Positions 5,649 through 13,867 of a DNA stretch of 15,598 nt are shown one piece after another; position 1 is the first letter of the stretch, and the number at the start of each line of letters is the position of its first letter. The stretch spans positions 1 to 15,598 of the forward strand of contig DNPQ01000113.1 in NCBI GenBank assembly GCA_003501335.1, given 5' to 3'. Made by a program: the position numbers and the translations under genes. Source of the stretch: Bacillota bacterium. Its GTDB lineage: Bacteria; Bacillota; UBA4882; UBA8346. Below the pieces are notes generated by a model, which worked only from the letters and a program-made list of their open reading frames with translations, was not told the origin of the DNA and ran no database searches.

Positions 5649-6577
5649 TTACTTCCCGATCTTTCGGCCAAGTCAGTGATGAGCCGCTGAATATTTTGAA
5701 GGACAATGGTTTTGAAGTCGATTTTGAAAACGGTAAATACGAGGAAGAAAAATTTTTGCAAGTAATTGGAAACTATGATGCACTCATAATAGGCGCACAT
5801 GAGTTTTCCCAAAAAGCAGTTGAAAAAGCAAACAAGCTAAAAATAGTTTGTAAACATGGGGCAGGAACCGATAATATTGACCTTAAAGCTGCGAAGATGA
5901 ATAATTTGCGCGTTACAAATGTCCCGGCAGTAAACTCCGATGCAGTAGCTGATTTAGCTTTTAGTTTAATGTTGGATATTGCGAGAAAAGTATCTTTTGC
6001 TGCCGGAGAGGTCAAAAAAGGTGTTTGGGAAAAGACCATTGGCATCGATGTTTGCTATAAAACTCTTGGCCTTATAGGGTTTGGCACGATTGCCAAAAAA
6101 GTAGCAAAAAGAGCTGGCGGTTTTGGAATGAAAGTTGTGGCCTATGATCCTTATATAACAAAGGTTCCTGCTGAACTTGCTTATGTTAATCTTGTTAAGA
6201 TTGAAGAAGTGTTACAACAGGCGGATTTTTTGTCCATCCATGTACCGTTAAATGATGAAACGAGGAATCTCATCGATAAGAAGCAGATGGAAATGATGAA
6301 AAAAGGAAGCTTTATAATAAATACGTCCCGGGGCGGGATTGTGAATGAAAAAGCATTGTTTGACTGCCTGAAAAACGGACAACTATCAGCGGCAGGCTTG
6401 GATGTTATGGAAAAAGAGCCACCGACGGGGAACCCACTTTTGGTTTTGAATAATATAACAATATTGCCACATATCGGTATGTATTCTAAGGAAGCCATTA
6501 ACGCTGTCAGTTTGATATGTTCCCAAAATGTAGTAAAGGTCTTGAACGGGCAGCAACCGGAAAATATTGTAATCTAA
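5630..6577 (+). CDS. NAD-dependent D-2-hydroxyacid dehydrogenase
   Basis: A 315-residue protein of the phosphoglycerate/formate/D-lactate dehydrogenase superfamily. The substrate domain includes KHGAGTDNID (75-84); the Rossmann motif is GLIGFGTIAKKVA (G150-x-G152) with Asp173 in AYDP, favouring NAD. The catalytic residues are Arg234 (NTSRGG), Glu263 (VMEKEPP) and His281 (LPHIGM), all present. It starts inside the end of dgoK with a G-rich ribosome site, so translation is probably coupled. The standard unsaturated-uronate route does not need it. It might reduce or oxidise a 2-keto acid or aldonate (2-ketogluconate or glyoxylate reductase-like), or feed an alternative substrate into the pathway. 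Superfamily is certain, substrate unknown. Confidence 0.88.
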   Translation: MSKKVLITSRSFGQVSDEPLNILKDNGFEVDFENGKYEEEKFLQVIGNYDALIIGAHEFSQKAVEKANKLKIVCKHGAGTDNIDLKAAKMNNLRVTNVPAVNSDAVADLAFSLMLDIARKVSFAAGEVKKGVWEKTIGIDVCYKTLGLIGFGTIAKKVAKRAGGFGMKVVAYDPYITKVPAELAYVNLVKIEEVLQQADFLSIHVPLNDETRNLIDKKQMEMMKKGSFIINTSRGGIVNEKALFDCLKNGQLSAAGLDVMEKEPPTGNPLLVLNNITILPHIGMYSKEAINAVSLICSQNVVKVLNGQQPENIVI

Positions 6578-6696
6578 AGAGTATTTGCGAAAAGAAAGAA
6601 AAGAAGAGTTCCCGAACGAATTATAATAGCGAAAGGGGTGATGCCAAGATTACTTTTCAAAATGCTGTATTAAAAATTAAAGGGGAGAGATAGTAA

Positions 6697-7686
6697 ATGA
6701 AAAAAATTTGTTTGTTTGGCGCATTTTTGATGGCTTTTTTAGTAATAAGCTGCGTTGGTTTAGCCGATAATGGGAAAACTATTCTTAAATTAGGTCATGT
6801 TGAAGTCCCGGATCCAAATGCAGACTGTGTTCATTATGCCTCACTGGCTTTTGCCCAGTATGTAAATAGTAAGAGTAATGATATTCAAATTCAAATCTAT
6901 CCCAATAGTCAATTGGGAGGCGAAAGTGAAGAATTACAATCACTCCAAATGGGTGTTATTGATTTGCGGTGCGGTGGTACTGCAATTATGAGTAGTTTTG
7001 TTAAACAATTTGGAGTTTTGGACTTACCATTCCTTTGGAAGAATTATAATCAGTTCCATAAAGCGATTGATGGCCCGGTTGGCGCACAGTTGGCTGCTTT
7101 AGCCGAAAAATCGAATATCAAGGTATTGAGTTGGTTTGACAGCTGGGGTTATCGTAATGTTCTTACTTCAAAGACAATCAATACTGCGGATGATCTTAAA
7201 GGTCTTAAAATTCGTTGCATTGAGACTCCCACTAATATAGCCGCTATGAAATTAATGGGCGCCAATCCTACTCCGTTAGCTTTTGGCGAAATTTATACCG
7301 CTTTTCAATCCGGTGTCATTGATGGGATGGAACAGTGCGCTCCAGTTCTTTTTTCTAATAAATTTTATGAAGTAGCTAAGAACGTGGCTGTTACCGAACA
7401 TCTTTTTGGCCCATTATGTTTTAATATGTCGATCCAAACTTGGAATAAACTAAGTGATCAGGATAAAAAAATCATTTTAGCCGGTGCTAAGTTTGCTGCC
7501 GATAAGGAACGTAGTTTAACCCCGATTAAAGAAAAACAGGCTTTTGAAGCGCTTAAAAAACAAGGAGTAAAAATTGTTAAAATTGATACCTCCAAATTTG
7601 CAAAAGCGGCAATTGATTATCAAAATAGCTATGCAAAACAGATTGGGGTCACCGATTTGCTTAACAGTATTCGAAAAATCAAATAA
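6697..7686 (+). CDS. dctP: TRAP transporter solute-binding protein, DctP family
   Basis: A 329-residue extracytoplasmic binding protein. Residues 1-23 are a signal peptide (MKK, hydrophobic core, cleavage likely after GLA23); Cys19 in VISC could instead be a lipidation site. DctP-family hallmarks are LGHVEVPDPNADCVHYASLAFAQ-like N terminus, GGESEELQSLQMGVIDL, Arg153 in GYRNV, the carboxylate-binding Arg173 in LKGLKIR, and LAFGEIYTAFQSGVIDGMEQ. The conserved arginine indicates an organic or sugar acid ligand. GGGGAGA at 6682-6688 is 8 bases before the ATG. It is followed by a real-looking terminator and then the membrane component, a common arrangement that yields more binding protein than permease. 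Context suggests a uronate or keto-deoxy sugar acid ligand. Confidence 0.93.
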   Translation: MKKICLFGAFLMAFLVISCVGLADNGKTILKLGHVEVPDPNADCVHYASLAFAQYVNSKSNDIQIQIYPNSQLGGESEELQSLQMGVIDLRCGGTAIMSSFVKQFGVLDLPFLWKNYNQFHKAIDGPVGAQLAALAEKSNIKVLSWFDSWGYRNVLTSKTINTADDLKGLKIRCIETPTNIAAMKLMGANPTPLAFGEIYTAFQSGVIDGMEQCAPVLFSNKFYEVAKNVAVTEHLFGPLCFNMSIQTWNKLSDQDKKIILAGAKFAADKERSLTPIKEKQAFEALKKQGVKIVKIDTSKFAKAAIDYQNSYAKQIGVTDLLNSIRKIK

Positions 7687-7707
7687 AATATAAAACATCT
7701 ATTTAGC

Positions 7708-7744
7708 GCTTGGGTATATCTAACCATACCCAAGCCAATTTTTT
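7708..7744 (+). terminator. Rho-independent terminator between the binding protein and permease
   Basis: GCTTGGGTAT (7708-7717) pairs perfectly with ATACCCAAGC (7726-7735) across an 8-base loop, then CAA and six T (7739-7744). It starts 21 bases after the dctP stop. If partly read through it would set a high binding-protein to permease ratio; otherwise dctQM needs its own promoter in 7745-7860, which I could not identify. Confidence 0.8.
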
Positions 7745-7876
7745 AACTCTCCGTAACATCATCTGCAAGTGGAAAAAGTCTCGAACAATTCGGTACCGTA
7801 CTAAAAGCATTGGGAGAATCGATAACCAAGGCGAGGCTCGATCATTCCAAAATACACATTTGAGGAGGATAGGATA

Positions 7877-9754
7877 ATGTCCAACAAGTCAGAAAGTAAT
7901 TCAACCGTAGCTTACAACTATAATTTTGCGCCTTGGGTGGAAAAGATATTTGACGTGGCTGTAGCAACTGTTCTATTCCTTGAAGTATTACTGCTGTTTG
8001 GAAGCACGGTGTTTCGGGCAATTACGGGTCAATCGATCACTTGGGCAAATGAAGTAGCTGGATTTGCCCTGGGCACTCTGGCTTTTATCGGAGGCGCGCT
8101 CGCTTACCATCGCGGAGAACAGATGTCAATGCATTTTGTATTGAACCGTCTTCCGGATAGAGTGCGAGAATATTGTGAAACGGCAGGAAATTATGTGATT
8201 TTGATCGTAGCTGTCATCACTTTATTTTTAGCGCACGCGATGTTTAACCAAGGTTGGACGCAGTGGACTGCGGCGCTTGAAATACGTAAGTCATGGGCCT
8301 TGTTGCCATTCATTCTCGGCATGGTCCTTTTGGCAATTTTTGCATTACGGCGTATTGCGAAATATCCACTCCGGGTCAGAATCGTTGGCGGATTGTTGAT
8401 ATTGGCCCTAGGAATAGTTTGGTTTTTGGCTCAGCAATATTTAGGGCCGTGGAATGGATTTAGTGGGATGCTGTTTGCCATTTTTTCATTACTAGCGTTA
8501 GTGATTGCCGGTGTGCCGATCGTTTTTGTGCTAGCCATTGTATCTTATATGTTTTTGATTAGTTCGAAATCTGCGGATATCATTTGTGTTCCGTTATCGA
8601 TGGTGACTGGAACCGGCGAAATGGTCTTGCTGGCAATACCATTTTTTATTTTAGCGGGGAATATCATGGGTGAGGGCGGTTTGACCAAACCTTTGGCGAG
8701 ATGGGTTTATTCGTTGGTAGGACGATTTCGGGGCGGGTTAATGCAAGCTTCGATTGTTTTCATGTATGTTTTCTCAGGAATTTCGGGGTCGAAGGTTGCA
8801 GATATTGCCGCGGTTGGTACCACAATGAAAGGGATGTTGAAAGAGGAAGGGTATCATCCCGCCGAGAGTACGGCGGTATTTGCTTCAGCGGGAGTTATGG
8901 GGGAGACTATTCCGCCTTGCCTTAATATGATGGTCATGGCTTCGGCCAGTTCACTTTCTGTCGGCACCTTTTTTATTGCGGGAATTATTCCGGCAACGGT
9001 AATAGCGCTGGCGTTGATGATTTTTATTTATTTTCGGTCAATAACCCAAGGTTGGCCAAAGGGTAATAAAACTCCGTTGCAAGAGGTATTCAAGAGCACG
9101 TTTTTTGCAGTACCGGCCTTATTAGTGCCACTTATTCTTATTGCAGGCATCGTGGGAGGAATTGCTACTCCGACGGAAGTCTCTTCTTTTGCAGTTGTTT
9201 ACGCCTGTTCAATAGCCTTGCTGTTATATCGCAAAGTAGGCTGGAAAGAATTATGGGCCTCCTTTGGACATGCGGCCATCACTTCAGGGATGATTTTACT
9301 ATTGTGCGCAGCTGGAGGAGCGCTCTCCAGATCGCTAGTTATTGGCAATTTACCAACTCTGATTACGAAATTTCTCAGTTACTTTGGGGGATCAGGGTTA
9401 ATGTTCACGGTATGCTCCATTCTAGTCATGATTGTATTGGCTTCGATGCTGGACGGTCTCCCGGCCCTATTGATTTTGGGCCCGATGTTGTTACCATTAG
9501 CTCCGCAATATGGTATTAATCCTATACAGTTAGGAATTGCGCTAGTTATCTCCATGGGAGTGGGTTCGTTTTTGCCACCGATCGGTGTCAACTTCTACGT
9601 GGCCTGTTCAGTGCTTGACTCTACGGTGGAAGAAGCGGCTCCCAGATATATGCCTTATTTTTTAATCATCCTTTTGGGTTTATTATTGGTCGCCACCGTG
9701 CCTTGGTTTAGCTTAGTATTGCCGAAGGCGTTGCATCTTTCCATTGGTGGATGA
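7877..9754 (+). CDS. dctQM: Fused TRAP transporter permease, small and large membrane subunits (DctQM)
   Basis: A 625-residue membrane protein joining both TRAP permease subunits. Residues about 25-160 are DctQ (four helices, with ITGQSITWANEVAGFALG and the YHRGEQMSM segment). A linking helix is at about 168-186. Residues about 195-620 are DctM with many helices, the loop GISGSKVADIAAVGTTM (301-317), GVMGETIPPC, and a second half with MLDGLPALLILGPMLLPLAPQYGINPIQLG and SFLPPIGVNFYV. It drives sodium-coupled uptake of the ligand delivered by the DctP protein. AGGAGG (7863-7868) is 8 bases before the ATG. It ends the sugar-acid cassette. Confidence 0.93.
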   Translation: MSNKSESNSTVAYNYNFAPWVEKIFDVAVATVLFLEVLLLFGSTVFRAITGQSITWANEVAGFALGTLAFIGGALAYHRGEQMSMHFVLNRLPDRVREYCETAGNYVILIVAVITLFLAHAMFNQGWTQWTAALEIRKSWALLPFILGMVLLAIFALRRIAKYPLRVRIVGGLLILALGIVWFLAQQYLGPWNGFSGMLFAIFSLLALVIAGVPIVFVLAIVSYMFLISSKSADIICVPLSMVTGTGEMVLLAIPFFILAGNIMGEGGLTKPLARWVYSLVGRFRGGLMQASIVFMYVFSGISGSKVADIAAVGTTMKGMLKEEGYHPAESTAVFASAGVMGETIPPCLNMMVMASASSLSVGTFFIAGIIPATVIALALMIFIYFRSITQGWPKGNKTPLQEVFKSTFFAVPALLVPLILIAGIVGGIATPTEVSSFAVVYACSIALLLYRKVGWKELWASFGHAAITSGMILLLCAAGGALSRSLVIGNLPTLITKFLSYFGGSGLMFTVCSILVMIVLASMLDGLPALLILGPMLLPLAPQYGINPIQLGIALVISMGVGSFLPPIGVNFYVACSVLDSTVEEAAPRYMPYFLIILLGLLLVATVPWFSLVLPKALHLSIGG

Positions 9755-9778
9755 GCGGCATTGCCGAAAATTGTATTG

Positions 9779-9846
9779 GCATCCATGGTGTATAAAAATA
9801 GTAGTTCCCATGGGTGCTTTCAGTCGGCCTTTTTCAGGCTTTTTAT
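9779..9846 (+). terminator. Possible terminator region after dctQM
   Basis: GCATCCATGG (9779-9788) can pair with CCATGGGTGC (9808-9817) with one G-T wobble, followed by TTT. Just downstream GCCT/AGGC flanks a T-rich loop (9828-9840) followed by TTTTT. Neither is a textbook terminator, but the cluster is where the operon should end. Confidence 0.35.
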
Positions 9847-9909
9847 TGCATGATCTGCCAATCCGGAGTGGGTACGCCTCCGGTTAATTAAGTAGAGAAG
9901 GGGATATAT

Positions 9910-10344
9910 ATGAACATTGATCAGAAATGTTTTTATTGCATGAAGGACGCTAGGCTTGATAACTTGATGGTTGAAGTGTGCCGACTGAATAAAAGTACAG
10001 TTTATCTTTTTAAAGATCAAACTTTCCCTGGCCGTTGCGTGGTTGCATATCATGACCATTGCGCCGAACTTTTTCAATTACCGCCTTCCGAACTCCATGA
10101 ATACATGGATGAAGTGGCTCAAGTGGCTGAGGTAATTTTTAAAAATTTGAAGCCCAATAAAATTAATTATGCTATATTAGGCGACCTAGTTCCCCATACT
10201 CATGTTCACCTTGTTCCTAAATATGAAAATGGACCATTATGGGGCGAAGCTTTTTGCGCAAAGCCGTTACCGGTCAAGACTTTGCCGAATGATGAATTTG
10301 AAGAACTTAAAAAATTACTGGCAAAAGGGTTAGGCGCTATATAA
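9910..10344 (+). CDS. HIT (histidine triad) family protein
   Basis: A 144-residue protein with the histidine triad HTHVHLV (His96, His98, His100), the nucleotide-phosphate binding and catalytic site of HIT hydrolases and transferases. The N-terminal CFYC (Cys7, Cys10) is the metal-binding pair often seen in this branch. VAYHDHCAELFQLPPSELHEYM is the normal region before the core, and the C terminus (KYENGPLWGEAF) is typical of a branch seen in anaerobic Bacillota. Such proteins hydrolyse nucleoside phosphoramidates or dinucleoside polyphosphates; the exact substrate is unknown. AAGGGG lies about 6 bases before the ATG. It is separated from both neighbours by hairpins and is probably its own unit, unrelated to the sugar-acid pathway. 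Confidence 0.9.
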   Translation: MNIDQKCFYCMKDARLDNLMVEVCRLNKSTVYLFKDQTFPGRCVVAYHDHCAELFQLPPSELHEYMDEVAQVAEVIFKNLKPNKINYAILGDLVPHTHVHLVPKYENGPLWGEAFCAKPLPVKTLPNDEFEELKKLLAKGLGAI

Positions 10345-10381
10345 AAAATTGCAGATAAAATAATATTTACATCCAACAAAT

Positions 10382-10428
10382 CAGGTAAATCCCGTCGCTG
10401 AAATTTTATTTTAGGCGGGATTTACCTG
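10382..10428. terminator. 13-bp perfect inverted repeat after the HIT gene
   Basis: CAGGTAAATCCCG (10382-10394) and CGGGATTTACCTG (10416-10428) are exact reverse complements with a 21-base AT-rich loop. It lies 37 bases beyond the HIT stop and is the likely transcript end, although no T tract follows on either strand (CATTAACAC on plus). A regulator site for the downstream chemoreceptor is an alternative. Confidence 0.45.
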
Positions 10429-10492
10429 CATTAACACTACAATATCCGCCGATGACATAGGTTATATCAACAATCTAAACGGAGAGAAAAGC

Positions 10493-12205
10493 ATGATTAA
10501 GAAGGCAATACACCTGGGCGACCAATTTTCCAAGATTGCCAAGGCAACCGGTCTGATTCGACTGAAAGTATTTTATCAATTATTGATAGTCATTATCGTA
10601 ATGATAATTTTTTTAGGTATACAGGCGTATACGAGTGACAAGATTATTAAAACGATGCAAAAAACAACTCAAATCGTTTTTATAGACAGCTCCGGGAAGA
10701 CAGATCAGATTTCGCGACTGAAGCAAACGATTGCCGAACTTAGAACCGTTTATTTGGAGAAGATTAGTAATGACAGTTCCGTAACGAATAATTCACTTTC
10801 CAGTATTACGGATCGATTAATTATTTTTGATTGGTTAGACGCGGAAAATAAAAGAGATATTTACGGTAAAGTCGCGTTTATTAAAAAATTGGTATCCGAT
10901 ACGCCTAGCATGGCCAATTACCAACTGCTTCGTAGTAGTTTATTTCAATTAAATATAAAAATTGGTCTTGTAGAATCTAATATAGCTTCTGCCACGATAA
11001 ACGCTATAACGGAAAATAACCGGTTTTTGAGCGAATCGCGAACAACAGGGGTAGTTATCCTGACGATTAGTTTGGTATTTTCGATCATACTGGGTCTAGT
11101 AATCGTTAATTCAATTTCCATGCCGTTAAAACAGGTGGAGGCGGCGGCAAAATCGATAGCGATAGGTGATTTGACGCATCAGATTAGGGCCGACGGTTCC
11201 CCTGAGATTTTGAGAGTGGTAGCTGGACTCAATCAGGCGATTAGCGGATTACGGGAACTGATCAGTAATATTAACTCTCAATCGGAAGCCTTGTCCCGAG
11301 CGAGTCAGGAATTAAAAACCGCTTCTTCGGAAACCGGTCGTTCAGCTTCTGAAGTAGCCATGGCGATGCAAGAAATGACGAACGGTTCCGTTAAACAAGC
11401 AAATCAGATTTCCGAAGCTACCAGGAAAGCACAATTGTTTTCAGAAATGGTGCGGAAGGTATCAGATGATACAGAGACGATCGCCTCTGCTTCCCAAAAA
11501 GTGGTTCAGTCGGCCCAAGTTGGTTTGAAAGCAACTATCGACGTGGCCGATGAAATTCAAGAATTATATCTTTCAACGAAACAAATGGATGGAGTAATCG
11601 GCGAACTCAGTAAATCTACCGATGAGATTAATGAAATAATCTCTGCAATTCGTGGTATAGCCGATCAGATTAGTTTGTTAGCTTTAAATGCGGCCATTGA
11701 AGCAGCTCGCGCCGGTGAGCACGGAAAAGGCTTTGCTGTTGTCGCTCAAGAAACCGGAAAACTTGCCGACCAATCTAAACAGGCCGTTGGGATGATCGAA
11801 GATTTAATTGCCAAAATTAAAGGACGGACAACCCAGGCAGTCCAGGCAATGCAACAGGGAATGGCAAGAGCGGAAAACGGGAAGGATCTTACTTCTCGGG
11901 CTTCCAAAACTTTTGAAGAGATTACTCAAGCATTAAACAATAATTTGACTCAAATTGAGGTGGTAGCTCAATCCACCCGTAAGATGTCGGACGACAATAA
12001 TACAATCATTGAAAAAATTGCCGAGATAGCATCCATAAGTGAAGAAAGCTTGGCTAGCACGGAGGAAGTCTCGGCGACCGCAGAGGAGCAAAGCGCTTCG
12101 TCAGAAGAAGTAGCAGCTTTCGCGGATAGTTTAAGCCAGATCGCGGATAGTTTAAACCGAGCAGTAGCTGCTTTTGAACTTGAAGAGAAGCAGAACGAAA
12201 TATAG
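10493..12205 (+). CDS. Methyl-accepting chemotaxis protein
   Basis: A 570-residue transmembrane chemoreceptor. A first helix at about 25-45 and a second at about 186-206 bracket an extracytoplasmic domain of about 140 residues, predicted helical and consistent with a four-helix-bundle sensor. HAMP follows at about 207-260 (SMPLKQVEAAAKSIAIGDL). The cytoplasmic coiled coil runs from about 265 to 555, with the conserved CheA/CheW-contact tip near 389-417 (ISLLALNAAIEAARAGEHGK). After the tip VVAQETGKLADQS replaces the common EVRKLAEQS. The tail lacks a CheR-tethering pentapeptide. GGAGAG at 10481-10486 is 6 bases upstream of ATG. The ligand is unknown; sitting just after a TRAP system invites the guess of taxis to a sugar acid, but the HIT gene and a hairpin lie between. 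Confidence 0.95.
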   Translation: MIKKAIHLGDQFSKIAKATGLIRLKVFYQLLIVIIVMIIFLGIQAYTSDKIIKTMQKTTQIVFIDSSGKTDQISRLKQTIAELRTVYLEKISNDSSVTNNSLSSITDRLIIFDWLDAENKRDIYGKVAFIKKLVSDTPSMANYQLLRSSLFQLNIKIGLVESNIASATINAITENNRFLSESRTTGVVILTISLVFSIILGLVIVNSISMPLKQVEAAAKSIAIGDLTHQIRADGSPEILRVVAGLNQAISGLRELISNINSQSEALSRASQELKTASSETGRSASEVAMAMQEMTNGSVKQANQISEATRKAQLFSEMVRKVSDDTETIASASQKVVQSAQVGLKATIDVADEIQELYLSTKQMDGVIGELSKSTDEINEIISAIRGIADQISLLALNAAIEAARAGEHGKGFAVVAQETGKLADQSKQAVGMIEDLIAKIKGRTTQAVQAMQQGMARAENGKDLTSRASKTFEEITQALNNNLTQIEVVAQSTRKMSDDNNTIIEKIAEIASISEESLASTEEVSATAEEQSASSEEVAAFADSLSQIADSLNRAVAAFELEEKQNEI

Positions 12206-12450
12206 CGGATTGACTTTCAACTTTGGATATTATTGTCGCAAATACCGCTAATAACGGGTGGATGGGCTATCTTTCTTTCCTATGATTCCTTCAAATCGTC
12301 ACCGCCCTCGAATTTCCCGTTTCAAAGCAATCAACCCTTTCCAAACAATTTTCTGGCTGTCTGGCTTCGTCCCTGCGAAAACAAAAGTTTCAAAATGTCA
12401 CCGCATATTTAGGGAGGGGGTTGAATGAAGGGGAATAAGGAGCCGTGAAA

Positions 12451-13640
12451 ATGGAACCACAGTCTTTTGAGTTGAGATTGGCCGCTTTAAAGGAGCAATA
12501 CCGGACGCTGATTGCTTTAAAAAACGAGAAATTAAGTCTTGGCAACGGTATTTATGATAGATACCGCTATCCGGTATTAACCCGGGAACACACCCCTTTG
12601 TTTTGGCGCTATGATTTGAATGATCAAACCAATCCTTATTTGATGGAACGGATGGGAATCAATAGCGTATGGAATCCGGGCGCCGTTGAATTGGGCGGCA
12701 AGATCCATTTGATGGCCCGGGTTGAAGGTGCCGATCGGAAGTCTTTTTTTGCGGTGGCGGAGAGTGAAACCGGAATCGATGGGTTTACTTTTTGGGATGA
12801 TCCGGTGGTGATGCCGGAAACGGTTGAACCGGATATCAATGTTTACAATATGCGGGTGGTTCAACATGAAGACGGCTGGATTTACGGACTCTTTTGCATT
12901 GAACGAAAAGATCCGGATGGGCCGGAAGGTGATACATCCGATGGAGTGGCCGCTTGCGGCATCGTCCGGACCAAGGATTTAAAAACCTGGCAGCGGCTGC
13001 CCGATTTACAAACCATCTCATCGCAACAGCGCGATGTGGTCTTGCATCCCGAATTTATTAACGGAAAATATGCACTGTATACAAGGTTGCAGGATGGCAT
13101 TATCGAAGCCGGCAAAGGCCGCGGCATCGGCTGGAGTTATACGGATAGCATGGAGCATGCCCAAATTGATCAAGAAATGATTATCGATGCCAAAGAATAT
13201 CACACCATTAAAGAAGTAAAAACGGACAGGGACCCGCCCCGATTAAAACCTCCCGGGGCTGGCTGCATATTGCCCATGGAGTGAGAAATACAGCAGCCGG
13301 GCTGCGCTATGTATTGTATGCGTTTCTTTCCGACTTGAATCATCCGGAAATCATAACCCACCGGCCCGGGGGTTATCTGATCGCTCCTGAGGGTGAACAG
13401 CGGATTGTCGACGTATCCAATATAGTGTTTTGCAACGGCGTGGTCGCGCGAAAAAACGGTAATGTTTATATTTATTATTCATCTTTGGATAGCCGGGTCC
13501 ATGTTGCAACGACAACTATTGACAAATTATTAGACTATGTGACCCATACCCCGGAGGATCTTTTACGTTCATCCGCCTGTGTGGCCCAGCGAATAGAACT
13601 CATTACCAGGAATTTGCAATGGCTTAAGCGTTGGACATGA
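12451..13640 (+). pseudogene. GH130 mannosyl-glucose/mannooligosaccharide phosphorylase, frameshifted
   Basis: ATG 12451 is preferred over GTG 12445 because AAGGAG (12437-12442) is 8 bases from the ATG and only 2 from the GTG. The first frame reads a GH130 subfamily 1 enzyme (VWNPGAVELGGKIHLMARVE, DINVYNMRVVQHEDGWIYGLFC, VLHPEFINGKYALY) up to KEVK, then runs into an unrelated tail and stops at 13284. From 13219 the minus-one frame continues the family (NGQGPAPIKTSRGWLHIAHG, VRNTAAGLRYVLY, APEGEQRIVDVSN, VHVATTTIDKLLDYV) to 13640. One A missing from the A5 run at 13218-13222 explains it; restored, the protein would have about 396 residues, normal for the family. GH130_1 enzymes phosphorolyse beta-1,4-mannosyl-glucose in the cytoplasm. 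Either a real lesion or a sequencing error. Confidence 0.88.
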
Positions 13641-13867
13641 TAACCGGAAGGATAAATTCATTTGAGTTCGCCCAAATTATCGGTTCCGGGCTGCCGAATA
13701 TACCCTGGGAAGAAAGTCCCGCCGGATGCCATGATGTTCTATGGCGCTTCAAACGGAATCCCATTATTCCCCGGAATCTACCCCCCATTTCCAGCAGCAT
13801 TTTTAACAGCGCGGTTGTCCCTTCCCGGGGGGAATTTGCCGGGGCTTTTCGCTGCGATGAAAATTGA
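13637..13867 (+). pseudogene. Truncated second GH130 phosphorylase, N-terminal remnant
   Basis: Seventy-six codons from ATG 13637, which overlaps the previous gene's stop as ATGA (a TTG at 13631 is an alternative start). The translation matches the start of GH130 subfamily 2 proteins (beta-1,4-mannooligosaccharide phosphorylases): GSGLPNIPWEESPAGCHDVLW, RNPIIPRNL, SSIFNSAVVPSRGEFAGAFRCDE. Family members run to roughly 300 or more residues. Here homology ends at a TGA (13865-13867), and none of the three forward frames downstream continues it, so the rest was deleted rather than frameshifted. The ATGA overlap implies it was once translationally coupled to the GH130_1 gene for mannan-oligosaccharide use. 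Confidence 0.8.

Noticed and set aside
6641..6673. 10-residue leader peptide before dctP with a GGGGTG-like ribosome site
   Set aside because: Very short, no regulatory codon pattern and no attenuator structure; kept only as a curiosity.
12445..12450. GTG start for the GH130 gene
   Set aside because: Only 2 bases from the AAGGAG ribosome site; ATG 12451 has the right spacing.
13212..13230. Programmed minus-one frameshift in GH130
   Set aside because: Not a proper slippery heptamer (the A-site codon ACG cannot re-pair), no recoding known in the family, and the neighbouring gene is also broken.
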